Assembly: GCA_023422775.1 (NCBI GenBank)
Contig: JAFAGM010000142.1
Coordinates: 1-64,000, forward strand
Direction: 5' to 3'
Source of the DNA: Pseudomonadota bacterium
GTDB lineage: Bacteria; Pseudomonadota; Alphaproteobacteria; Rhizobiales; Xanthobacteraceae
DNA: 64,000 bases
Shown here: piece after piece, positions 54,832 through 61,344 of the stretch
Position numbering within the stretch: position 1 is the stretch's first letter
Layout of the letters: every line of letters starts with the position of its first letter
The notes under the pieces: model-generated
The model's database searches: none
What the model saw: only the letters and a program-made list of their open reading frames with translations
Told to the model about the DNA's origin: nothing
Position numbers and translations under genes: made by a program

Positions 54832-55082
54832 ACATCATCTATCAGGCACCAACGTATCAGCCTGAGCTAGTCACCGGGATTTACGTTCGTTGCCACGGTC
54901 GCAAGGGTAAATATCTATTCCGCGTGATCGAAGCGGCAACAGGCTCGGGTAAATATTTTGCTGGCAAACCCGGTCACGGCCCTACCCTTCGTGAATATGA
55001 TTGCGACGGATCAGAATTCACGCAAGAATTCCGCGAGCGCTGCATAGCGTCGAAACAAACCGAATTGTTGAAATATCAGTGA
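54828..55082 (+). CDS. Phage hypothetical protein (84 aa)
   Basis: MNIIYQAPTYQPELVTGIYV, beta-rich with basic turn GRKGKYLF. ATGA overlap with the previous gene. Unknown. Confidence 0.5.
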   Translation: MNIIYQAPTYQPELVTGIYVRCHGRKGKYLFRVIEAATGSGKYFAGKPGHGPTLREYDCDGSEFTQEFRERCIASKQTELLKYQ

Positions 55083-55285
55083 TGCAACATCGCATTCTTG
55101 ATCAAAGCCAACTCACCGAACATGGAGAACGGCCGGACACTGTTCATTATGACGGCGATGCTCTAAACGGCCACATGACACTTTGCGGCGCGGTCGATTG
55201 GGTTGGTGCGAAGTGGGTAGAAACAACACGTCGTGTCAATTGTCCCGGTTGTATCAGTGTTCGCAACCATGTGTTGGGAAAATAA
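55082..55285 (+). CDS. Small phage protein with Cys-pair (67 aa)
   Basis: LCGAVDW and VNCPGCISV hold three cysteines and could bind zinc. Overlaps the previous stop by one base (TGATGC). Unknown. Confidence 0.55.
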   Translation: MQHRILDQSQLTEHGERPDTVHYDGDALNGHMTLCGAVDWVGAKWVETTRRVNCPGCISVRNHVLGK

Positions 55286-55287
55286 CG

Positions 55288-55569
55288 ATGCTGCGCATAG
55301 AAGATGAAACAACCGATCACGACGCATTGCATTTTGCGATCGAACGCGAATGGAAGCGTGATCATGTGCAGCGCGATTTCTGGCGTTATCGAGGCTATTG
55401 CCGTTTCTATGTTCCGTCGATCGGACGGCTAACCGTTGTCGGCCCGGTAGAAACACCCGAAGATTTAGGGCCAGCGCCTATCGCGTTCGCTCAATTGATC
55501 AGAAACGAACAATGCATCGTGATCACAACGCCGCTTGATCAATCTTACAAATGGATTATTCCGTTATGA
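55288..55569 (+). CDS. Phage hypothetical protein (93 aa)
   Basis: MLRIEDETTDHDALHFAIER, then basic-aromatic middle. Overlaps the next by ATGA. Unknown. Confidence 0.5.
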   Translation: MLRIEDETTDHDALHFAIEREWKRDHVQRDFWRYRGYCRFYVPSIGRLTVVGPVETPEDLGPAPIAFAQLIRNEQCIVITTPLDQSYKWIIPL

Positions 55570-55952
55570 AAGCTCACCTTCGTTACACGGTCAAATTCAG
55601 CGAAAAAACCGGCAAGCGTTATGCCGTGTTCGCAAACAACGTCGATCTTGAAATGTACGATGAAGCCAATCCGAAAGAGTTTGCGGGTTGTCGCATTGTG
55701 TGTTTCGACGGATACGATAACGCGTTCGAACTGCGCGACGAAATTGATAACATCATCGAAGCGCCCTATATTCACGCTGACTCAATGACGATTAATGGGC
55801 CGTTAGCTGCCAAAAGCCTGACGATCGGAAACGTCATTGAGATTGATCTTGCGAGCGGCGCAATTACTCGCCTTCCCGGTTTCACAACGACGGACGCGGC
55901 GGCATTGGCGTTTTGGGGAGCGGTTGAACGTCTTGCGCCGAAGCATGACTAA
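55566..55952 (+). CDS. Phage hypothetical protein (128 aa)
   Basis: Beta-rich first half (MKAHLRYTVKFSEKTGKRYA), then DEIDNIIEAPYIHADSMTIN. Last gene of the plus-strand block; converges with the 54-residue membrane gene (4-bp overlap). Unknown. Confidence 0.55.
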   Translation: MKAHLRYTVKFSEKTGKRYAVFANNVDLEMYDEANPKEFAGCRIVCFDGYDNAFELRDEIDNIIEAPYIHADSMTINGPLAAKSLTIGNVIEIDLASGAITRLPGFTTTDAAALAFWGAVERLAPKHD

Positions 55953-56113
55953 CCCCGCCGCACGTTTCCTAATATCATCGCACCTGAAATCAACGGCAGC
56001 ACCAACCAACGCCAATCTGCCGTTGCGAACGCGGCGATCAATCCGCCAACGAACGCCAGAATGAGCAACGCCGCGAAAATCGCGATCAATCGGCCTTCAT
56101 CTTCAACGGTCAC
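55949..56113 (-). CDS. 54-residue two-helix membrane protein
   Basis: GTG start at 56113, two bases after the terminase small subunit stop. Two hydrophobic helices: LIAIFAALLILAFVGGLIAA and WLVLPLISGAMILG, with a basic RRG end. Architecture fits a class II holin, although no lysozyme gene is next to it. Confidence 0.65.
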   Translation of the reverse strand: MTVEDEGRLIAIFAALLILAFVGGLIAAFATADWRWLVLPLISGAMILGNVRRG

Positions 56114-56115
56114 GA

Positions 56116-56742
56116 CTAACCCCCAATCTCCCGAGCATACAAAGCCGCCGCTGCATCATCATCGATATTAGCGGGCAACTGTGCGGCTTGATTTGGCTTC
56201 ACAGATTGTTCGGCGTTGCGCCAATGCGGATTGTCATCGCTCAACAATCCCTGATAACGCATCAAATTACCCAACGCGGCTAACTTGTCGTGCAATTGGA
56301 ATTTGATCTTGCGACCGCCGCGCGGCTTATCCTCGATTTCGAACATCTTCACCGCCGACAACATTTCAACGGTGCATTCCGATAGATCGATTTCGGGCGT
56401 TCCCCACTGCGGATCAATTTTGATATAGTTTTTGATGTTCGAATACGCGATTGCAGCGTTTTCCTTCAACGTCCGCTGTATCGAGATATCGTATAGGTCC
56501 GATAGCTCTCGGATGCGTTCTGCGATGGCAGCGCGGACCATGGGGCGCGCCAGCATGGCGACGGCGCGCTGATCTAGCTCATACGGGAACGGCTGCTGTA
56601 AGACCGCTAGAAGCCGTTGGCCGGTCTTGTCCGCGATCGTTTCGACGTCCTTAACATACCCATCAACGAATTTCCGCTCCAATGGCTCAATTTGCCAATA
56701 AGCGGGCCGGAAATCCATCGATTGAGCAACAAGCGCGTTCAT
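56116..56742 (-). CDS. Terminase small subunit
   Basis: 208 residues, helical. After an acidic N-part, ERIRELSDLYDISIQRTLKE resembles the DNA-binding HTH of Terminase_2-type small subunits, and GGRKIKFQLHDKLAALGNLMRY the C-terminal assembly segment. Recognises phage DNA for cutting. The large subunit gene is 2.2 kb away on the same strand, behind a plus-strand block. Confidence 0.78.
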   Translation of the reverse strand: MNALVAQSMDFRPAYWQIEPLERKFVDGYVKDVETIADKTGQRLLAVLQQPFPYELDQRAVAMLARPMVRAAIAERIRELSDLYDISIQRTLKENAAIAYSNIKNYIKIDPQWGTPEIDLSECTVEMLSAVKMFEIEDKPRGGRKIKFQLHDKLAALGNLMRYQGLLSDDNPHWRNAEQSVKPNQAAQLPANIDDDAAAALYAREIGG

Positions 56743-56807
56743 AACGTTTCCACATAGCTGATTTGGTTTGACCGGGCAAGTTGTAACAATCCGTGATCAA
56801 CAGCTTA

Positions 56808-56836
56808 TTGACCATCGCAATTTTCATCGCTACTTT
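56808..56836 (+). promoter_or_regulatory. Class I phage promoter, copy 5
   Basis: TTGACC at 56808, the exact spacer, but a weak -10 TACTTT at 56831. Drives 56873-57322; diverges from the terminase small subunit. Confidence 0.7.
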
Positions 56837-56872
56837 CCACACGGTTAGACGAACAACATTGGAGAATAGCGA

Positions 56873-57322
56873 ATGGCAAATTATAGGGCGGTTCCGAGTA
56901 ACGATATCATCGATCCAACCAAGATCGTTTGGTACGTCACGTTTGCCGATGGTCCGAACATCGGCACGCGTCAATCTTTGACAGGCTACAAGAATGAAGA
57001 AAGCGCGAAACGTCGCATTCGCGATTTGAAGCGCAAGGATGCGTTGAAGGCCGATGGTGATACCGGAACGGATTGCATCGGCGCACAAGTTGCGGCTGCT
57101 CACGATCGCGACATGCGCGAAGCGGAAGCCGATTTGAATGCCGACAATATCGGACTGCCGAACGTCGAAAAGCTTGCGGCGTCATCCGCATATGGCAAGA
57201 GCAAGTCGTTTGACGTTATGGCGACCATCGATCCGGATTTCGCCGAAAGCTTTGAGCGCACGGTTCCTCGTCGGCAAGTTGGCTGTTATCCGGCAATCCC
57301 GAAACGCGCTTATCTGCGTTGA
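56873..57322 (+). CDS. Phage hypothetical protein (149 aa)
   Basis: MANYRAVPSNDIIDPTKIVW then basic helix ESAKRRIRDLKRKDALK. GGAGAATAG precedes the ATG. Possible nucleic acid contacts from charge. Unknown. Confidence 0.6.
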   Translation: MANYRAVPSNDIIDPTKIVWYVTFADGPNIGTRQSLTGYKNEESAKRRIRDLKRKDALKADGDTGTDCIGAQVAAAHDRDMREAEADLNADNIGLPNVEKLAASSAYGKSKSFDVMATIDPDFAESFERTVPRRQVGCYPAIPKRAYLR

Positions 57323-57355
57323 CCGCTTGGACGTCAGCCATAAATTACAGATCAA

Positions 57356-57383
57356 CCCCGGACGCAAATCCGGGGTTTTTCTT
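57356..57383 (+). terminator. Rho-independent terminator
   Basis: CCCCGG-ACGCAAAT-CCGGGG followed by TTTTTC. Ends the 56873-57322 transcript. Confidence 0.88.
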
Positions 57384-57385
57384 TT

Positions 57386-57625
57386 GTGCAATTTCATAAT
57401 TATGGACGGCAGGCGTTTTGTCACTCTCTTATAGAACCATACTGTTTAATCATTTGTATTTATACTAATTTACTATAAACTTTCATATATAATACTTATC
57501 CTTTCCCCATACCTATAGAAAAACCTATCTAGAGCTATAAATTACAAAATTTTCCCATAATTTACGTAATTTCCAAAAACTACAATTTTGAACAATGATT
57601 GTGGAATTTTGTAATTATGGACGGC
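57386..57625. repeat. AT-rich island between 25-bp direct repeats
   Basis: GTGCAATTTCATAATTATGG (57386) and GTGGAATTTTGTAATTATGG (57601), each continuing ACGGC, are 25-bp direct repeats with about three mismatches and a period of 215 bp. Between them the DNA is strongly AT-rich with no gene and holds a perfect 11-bp inverted pair (ATTACAAAATT at 57541 and AATTTTGTAAT at 57605). Confidence 0.75.
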
Positions 57626-57657
57626 GCGGACGGCCATTGACCGGAAGCGTTCACCTA

Positions 57658-57685
57658 TTGACCATATGGCAAGTCGTGCTATAAA
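57658..57685 (+). promoter_or_regulatory. Class II-like phage promoter (intermediate)
   Basis: TTGACC at 57658, spacer ATATGGCAAGTCGTGC (16 nt), TATAAA at 57680. Shares TTGACC-A-n-n-TGG with class II and TATAAA with class I. Upstream of the GIY-YIG gene. Confidence 0.72.
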
Positions 57686-57717
57686 TAAGCATTAATAATT
57701 GCATAAGGCGGTGAAAC

Positions 57718-58203
57718 ATGGAACTTTTTCATGAGGCGACGATAACCTTACGTGTTGAACAGATGCGAACGGCGTGGTGTGTTTATTCGCATCATCTGTT
57801 GCCGAACGATCGCGAAGTTTTCTTCATCGGCATGACAAGATTACTCGACGTATTTCAACACAAGGATGCTTACCACAACCATCATTGGGTAAACACGGTC
57901 AAAGAAACTGACGTAATCAAGACAATCATTATTCAAACTTCACTGGACAAAAATGATTGCTACAGATACCAAAGTAATCTTATTCGGCAGTTTCGACCGA
58001 TCGCAAACGTCCAAGGCTTCAAGATCACCGGAAAAAACGTGATCACATGCACGCAAGGGCCAAACGAAGGCAAGACATACGGAACTGTAACGGAAGCCGC
58101 CGAGCGCAACGGCATATCTCAACCGGCAATGTCCAATCATCTGAATGGTCGGAAAGGATATGAAATGCTTCGCGGAATGAAATTCAAACGAGGCTTGCCA
58201 TGA
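57718..58203 (+). CDS. GIY-YIG-type homing endonuclease, possibly degenerate
   Basis: 161 residues. N-part AWCVYSHHLLPNDREVFFIGMT carries a variant GIY...YIG pair (CVY...FIG); the tail of the domain reads YQSNLIRQFRPIAN, where the usual catalytic Glu seems to be Gln. C-part KTYGTVTEAAERNGISQPAM is a NUMOD-type HTH. GGCGG upstream. It sits beside the AT-rich island, as mobile nucleases often do. Confidence 0.6.
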   Translation: MELFHEATITLRVEQMRTAWCVYSHHLLPNDREVFFIGMTRLLDVFQHKDAYHNHHWVNTVKETDVIKTIIIQTSLDKNDCYRYQSNLIRQFRPIANVQGFKITGKNVITCTQGPNEGKTYGTVTEAAERNGISQPAMSNHLNGRKGYEMLRGMKFKRGLP

Positions 58204-58325
58204 CTGTCATTGTATATCGATATTCTTCGATCATTTCTTTGAAAGCGGCTGGTGTGATCCCGATAGCTGTCAGTATTGGGAACTCGAAACGTTGGGAATG
58301 TGATTACCGCTTGACCACATGGTAA
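58200..58325 (+). CDS. Small ORF after the nuclease (41 aa)
   Basis: ATGA overlap with the nuclease. MTVIVYRYSSIISLKAAGVI, partly hydrophobic. Stop lies inside promoter 58311. Coding status uncertain. Confidence 0.4.
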   Translation: MTVIVYRYSSIISLKAAGVIPIAVSIGNSKRWECDYRLTTW

Positions 58326-58339
58326 ATCTGCGTCATATT
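58311..58339 (+). promoter_or_regulatory. Class II phage promoter, copy 1
   Basis: TTGACC at 58311, spacer ACATGGTAAATCTGCGT, CATATT at 58334. Nearly identical to 60781. Only a 76-nt transcript with terminator follows. Confidence 0.78.
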
Positions 58340-58345
58340 CCGCCC

Positions 58346-58421
58346 TGCCCTAGCCATGGGGCATCCTCCAAGTTGATCGCGACGAAGGCCCCGCCAGTTT
58401 GATCCGCTGGCGGGGTTTTTT
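58346..58421 (+). ncRNA. Predicted phage small RNA
   Basis: Class II promoter (58311) at the right distance upstream, hairpin TGCCC..GGGCA (58346-58363), a free CCTCC (58365-58369, complementary to Shine-Dalgarno sequences), and a strong terminator CCCCGCCAG..CTGGCGGGG-TTTTTT (58389-58421). No ORF longer than six codons. Size about 76 nt. Confidence 0.6.
58389..58421 (+). terminator. Terminator of predicted small RNA
   Basis: CCCCGCCAG (58389-58397) pairs with CTGGCGGGG (58407-58415), followed by six Ts. Confidence 0.9.
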
Positions 58422-58523
58422 CTGTTGATAACCTTAATCATTGTGTGTTATCATCACCTTACCGTCGCAATACCGCGACGCATTAACCCACGTCCGGAGT
58501 GTTTCAAACCATCAGCCGCAAAC

Positions 58524-58577
58524 ATTATGCCGCCGATGAACGCAAGCCGCCCTTGCAACTATCATCGGCGGCATAAT
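58524..58577. repeat. Two-tier inverted repeat
   Basis: ATTATGCCGCCGATGA (58524-58539) is the exact reverse complement of TCATCGGCGGCATAAT (58562-58577); inside, GCAAG (58542) pairs with CTTGC (58552). Lies between the sRNA and the next promoter in a gene-free gap (58426-58592) that also contains GTCGC-aatacc-GCGAC. Could be an RNA, a replication or protein-binding structure. Confidence 0.75.
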
Positions 58578-58592
58578 TGTATAAAATAACGC

Positions 58593-58620
58593 TTGACCAC
58601 ACGATGACCATCGCTATAAT
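58593..58620 (+). promoter_or_regulatory. Class I phage promoter, copy 6 (variant)
   Basis: TTGACC at 58593, spacer ACACGATGACCATCGC (16 nt), TATAAT at 58615. Keeps the CATCGC end of the class I spacer. Drives 58648-59397. Confidence 0.78.
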
Positions 58621-58647
58621 CATCGCAACAAATACGGAGATACTGCG

Positions 58648-58920
58648 ATGGCTATCAACAAATCAGCGTCCGCAATCGGAACCCTCGAATTCAACAATGG
58701 TAACAAGACCGCGCTCTATATCGGCACGAACCGCAATACCGGTGCAACGATCGTCTGGCAGGTTGTCAATGGTGGCCGCTCAACCCGGTTGACTGGCAAA
58801 CATCTGCCATTGCTCGCTGGCGAGTTGGCGCACGTTCTGGCGATCGGCGATGCCAAGTGGATTGGCGACGTCAACACCGCCGCCCTCGAATGCCTGACAG
58901 CGCTTGCGGTGCCATCGTGA
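58648..58920 (+). CDS. Phage hypothetical protein (90 aa)
   Basis: Beta-rich: NGNKTALYIGTNRNTGATIV. CGGAG upstream. Overlaps the next gene (GTGA). Unknown. Confidence 0.6.
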   Translation: MAINKSASAIGTLEFNNGNKTALYIGTNRNTGATIVWQVVNGGRSTRLTGKHLPLLAGELAHVLAIGDAKWIGDVNTAALECLTALAVPS

Positions 58921-58997
58921 ACCCCGCAAACGAGACACCACAACAGACCATGGAACGGCTGTTACGCGATTACTTCAAACCGGAGCGACAACGATGA
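58917..58997 (+). CDS. 26-residue phage peptide
   Basis: GTG start coupled to the previous stop: MNPANETPQQTMERLLRDYF then KPERQR. Its stop overlaps the next start. Supported mainly by coupling. Confidence 0.4.
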   Translation: MNPANETPQQTMERLLRDYFKPERQR

Positions 58998-59188
58998 CCG
59001 AAGACGAAGCACGCGCCGCAATCCTAGCAAACGGCTACCGCATCATGCGTGAACGCGAGCGATCTGTTGTTGTCATCGAACCGGGCCGCCGTGCCAGCCT
59101 CGATAGATATTGGCGAGATTTGGCGCTAACGTTCCACCTTGATAAGCGCCCCATCAACACAAGTTTCATAAGGGATCAAAAGCGATGA
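58994..59188 (+). CDS. Small phage protein (64 aa)
   Basis: MTEDEARAAILANGYRIMRE then basic tail. CGGAGCG upstream; ATGA coupling. Unknown. Confidence 0.55.
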   Translation: MTEDEARAAILANGYRIMRERERSVVVIEPGRRASLDRYWRDLALTFHLDKRPINTSFIRDQKR

Positions 59189-59397
59189 CACAGAAACGAT
59201 TGGTATTTACGGACGGCCTAAAGAACAAGTTCGCTTTTCAAGAATACGCGGATGGCGTGTATGCGATTATTGGACCGTTTGAAAACTTTACCTCTGATCC
59301 TGAATTTCAAGACGAATTGACAGAACTTTGCCGACGCTACAATTTGAAACACGGGCATCTTTCGCAGGAAAAATATATCGAGCTAAAAGCAAAATAA
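59185..59397 (+). CDS. Small phage protein (70 aa)
   Basis: MTQKRLVFTDGLKNKFAFQE, compact alpha-beta. ATGA coupling. Unknown. Confidence 0.55.
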   Translation: MTQKRLVFTDGLKNKFAFQEYADGVYAIIGPFENFTSDPEFQDELTELCRRYNLKHGHLSQEKYIELKAK

Positions 59398-59401
59398 CCG
59401 C

Positions 59402-59430
59402 TTGACCATCGCAATTTTCATCGCTATAAA
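59402..59430 (+). promoter_or_regulatory. Class I phage promoter, copy 7
   Basis: TTGACC at 59402, exact spacer, TATAAA at 59425. Overlaps the end region of the previous gene and drives 59459-59653. Confidence 0.86.
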
Positions 59431-59458
59431 TACACCATCAACAACGGAGCGATGACCA

Positions 59459-59653
59459 ATGGCAAGCGCATTCGACAAACAGCAAACCCCGGAAACTATT
59501 CGCGAGAACGCTGCCCGCATGGTGGATACGTTCTGGAACGATGATCCGACCGCTTACGACAAAGCCAAGGCACGCGACCGGATCGAAAAGGCGAGGCTTT
59601 GCAAAATCCGCCAAATCAACGCATGGCGACGGAAGGCCGGAAAACATACCTAA
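59459..59653 (+). CDS. Small phage protein (64 aa)
   Basis: Helical, basic end WRRKAGKHT. GGAGCG upstream. Followed by a terminator, so monocistronic. Unknown. Confidence 0.6.
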   Translation: MASAFDKQQTPETIRENAARMVDTFWNDDPTAYDKAKARDRIEKARLCKIRQINAWRRKAGKHT

Positions 59654-59661
59654 CCCCCAAC

Positions 59662-59693
59662 GGCCCGGCTAATCACCGGGCCAAATTATTTTT
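59662..59693 (+). terminator. Rho-independent terminator
   Basis: GGCCCGG-CTAATCA-CCGGGCC followed by AAATTATTTTT. Confidence 0.8.
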
Positions 59694-59703
59694 CCATTAT
59701 CGC

Positions 59704-59732
59704 TTGACCATCGCAATTTTCATCGCTATAAA
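59704..59732 (+). promoter_or_regulatory. Class I phage promoter, copy 8
   Basis: TTGACC at 59704, exact spacer, TATAAA at 59727. Drives 59760-60731. Confidence 0.86.
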
Positions 59733-59759
59733 TTACGCATCAACAACGGGAACACGGCC

Positions 59760-60731
59760 ATGAACCTTGATGCGATCATTCCTCACTTGAACGAAAAGCG
59801 CGCGGCGCAGCTTCCCGCGATCGTCGCCAAACTTGAAGCCGCGATTGCTGCCGGTGTTGTTCCCAATACCCTGATGAACGATGCAAAATGGATCATCAAC
59901 GACGTGTGCAACAAGAGCGCGGACGCATTCCTTGCGACCGGCCCGCGCAGCGATCAGAACAGCATGTCAACGTGGTGGAATGCCACTTACGCTGCCAATG
60001 CCTTTGTTAGCGGCGCTACCAACATCACGACCGCGATCAATCGTACCGCCAAGATCGCCGAATTGAAGGAATATCATGGTTTCCTGAAAGCGCTGTTGCC
60101 GCTCCATACGATGTTGCAGGCTGCAAAGCCGCTCATTGCAAAGCGTGGTGACAATCGCCTGCCGCCCAAGCCCAAGACTGCCGAACAAATCGCCAAGGAA
60201 GCCCGCCAGATGACTTGCCAATGCTGCGGACGCCTACACCTCGCCAACACTGGCGTTGTTGCCCATCACGGCTATCAGCGGCCCGGCTTTGGCTGGCAAA
60301 CCGCTTCCTGCATCGGAGCGCGTGAACTCCCGTTCGAAGTTGCCCGCGATCGGCTCGGGCAACATATCAACCTGATGAAGGCGCGGCGCGACGACATGAT
60401 TAGCAACCGCGACGGGATCGAACTGGAAACGATCGGCTTCAACGTCGATTATGCCACCAACGAACGCGATCACCATGGCCGCAGCATTTACAAGAGAGTT
60501 GAAGTAACTCGCGAAATTTGGGATGCGGTCAAGGCCGAACATGATCCGCTGTTCTCGCGATACGGTCGCAACGGTTCATTTGATGAAGTCAAGGCGCGCA
60601 AGGTTGACGATTGCAATCGCAACATCAAAAACATTAACGAATATATCAATCATCAACAGGCACGATACGACGGATGGAAACAGACACATTCACACTTTGA
60701 CAGCCTGAAAGACGAATGGATTAAACTCTAA
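59760..60731 (+). CDS. Phage protein with zinc/HNH-like cluster (323 aa)
   Basis: Helical N-half; then a metal-binding block CQCCGRLHLANTGVVAHHGY (about 153-172) with GWQTASC following. This C-x2-C..HH..C pattern is seen in a widespread phage/plasmid hypothetical family with an HNH-like look. C-terminus is charged and helical. No catalysis shown. Confidence 0.65.
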   Translation: MNLDAIIPHLNEKRAAQLPAIVAKLEAAIAAGVVPNTLMNDAKWIINDVCNKSADAFLATGPRSDQNSMSTWWNATYAANAFVSGATNITTAINRTAKIAELKEYHGFLKALLPLHTMLQAAKPLIAKRGDNRLPPKPKTAEQIAKEARQMTCQCCGRLHLANTGVVAHHGYQRPGFGWQTASCIGARELPFEVARDRLGQHINLMKARRDDMISNRDGIELETIGFNVDYATNERDHHGRSIYKRVEVTREIWDAVKAEHDPLFSRYGRNGSFDEVKARKVDDCNRNIKNINEYINHQQARYDGWKQTHSHFDSLKDEWIKL

Positions 60732-60737
60732 ACCTCA

Positions 60738-60770
60738 AGAGCCCGGCTAACCACCGGGCTCTTATTTTAT
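60738..60770 (+). terminator. Rho-independent terminator
   Basis: AGAGCCCGG-CTAACCA-CCGGGCTCT followed by TATTTTAT. Confidence 0.85.
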
Positions 60771-60780
60771 CTAACCACTA

Positions 60781-60809
60781 TTGACCATTTGGTAAGTTTG
60801 CGGCATATT
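60781..60809 (+). promoter_or_regulatory. Class II phage promoter, copy 2
   Basis: TTGACC at 60781, spacer ATTTGGTAAGTTTGCGG, CATATT at 60804. Drives 60840-61292. Confidence 0.78.
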
Positions 60810-60839
60810 GCGGACGTTGGAACAGGGGCCGCGCCGCAA

Positions 60840-60953
60840 ATGCTGGTAAAAATCCTGATGCAGATCATAACCGCCATATCGATCATGATAGCCGCCACGA
60901 TGGCCGTTGGCATTGTGGCGTGGATTATCTGCAACGATCAGGTAATTCCGTGA
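60840..60953 (+). CDS. 37-residue single-helix membrane peptide
   Basis: MLVKILMQIITAISIMIAAT then AVGIVAWIICNDQVIP: one membrane helix. AGGGG upstream; its stop overlaps the next gene. Too short for usual callers. Unknown. Confidence 0.5.
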   Translation: MLVKILMQIITAISIMIAATMAVGIVAWIICNDQVIP

Positions 60954-61129
60954 TCGTCCGTAAAGCTATCATTGCCGCAACGCTCGCAACCGCTCCGATC
61001 GCACCAACTTGCGTTGCCATCCAACAACCAACCCTGTCAATTCACGCCATATGTGAACCCGCGATTAGCTGGTATCGCCCGGCATATTGCACGCTTTGCA
61101 GCGTTCGGAGAACTAACAGTGGGCGCTAA
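60950..61129 (+). CDS. Small exported phage peptide (59 aa)
   Basis: GTG start at 60950 overlapping the previous stop. MIVRKAIIAATLATAPIAPT is signal-like; four cysteines follow. Unknown. Confidence 0.45.
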   Translation: MIVRKAIIAATLATAPIAPTCVAIQQPTLSIHAICEPAISWYRPAYCTLCSVRRTNSGR

Positions 61130-61292
61130 ACGCAAAATTCCAATTCGCTACGTTATCGACAAACACGGAGGACGGCGCGCCCAATATTGGTTCGGAATGC
61201 GATGGCAACCGCTCCAAAAGCACATTGCAGAAATGATGCTGGCGAACGGTGACGCAAAACTAGTTACCACACCAACAAAAAAAACGGCTTGA
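61119..61292 (+). CDS. Small basic phage protein (57 aa)
   Basis: GTG start at 61119 after CGGAG. Basic, aromatic middle (QYWFGMRWQPLQK). Its stop lies in promoter 61289. Unknown. Confidence 0.5.
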   Translation: MGAKRKIPIRYVIDKHGGRRAQYWFGMRWQPLQKHIAEMMLANGDAKLVTTPTKKTA

Positions 61293-61317
61293 CCATTACA
61301 ATTATCATCGCTATAAA
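61289..61317 (+). promoter_or_regulatory. Class I phage promoter, copy 9
   Basis: TTGACC at 61289, spacer ATTACAATTATCATCGC (three changes), TATAAA at 61312. Drives 61345. Confidence 0.83.
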
Positions 61318-61344
61318 TAACGCATCAACAACGGAGCGATGATA

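Noticed and set aside
58917..58997. 26-codon ORF as firm gene
   Set aside because: Kept at low confidence: only overlap with neighbours supports it.
41601..61317. Repeated 29-bp sequence considered as a CRISPR-like array
   Set aside because: Copies are hundreds to thousands of bp apart and lie at -35/-10 distance from genes, so they are promoters.
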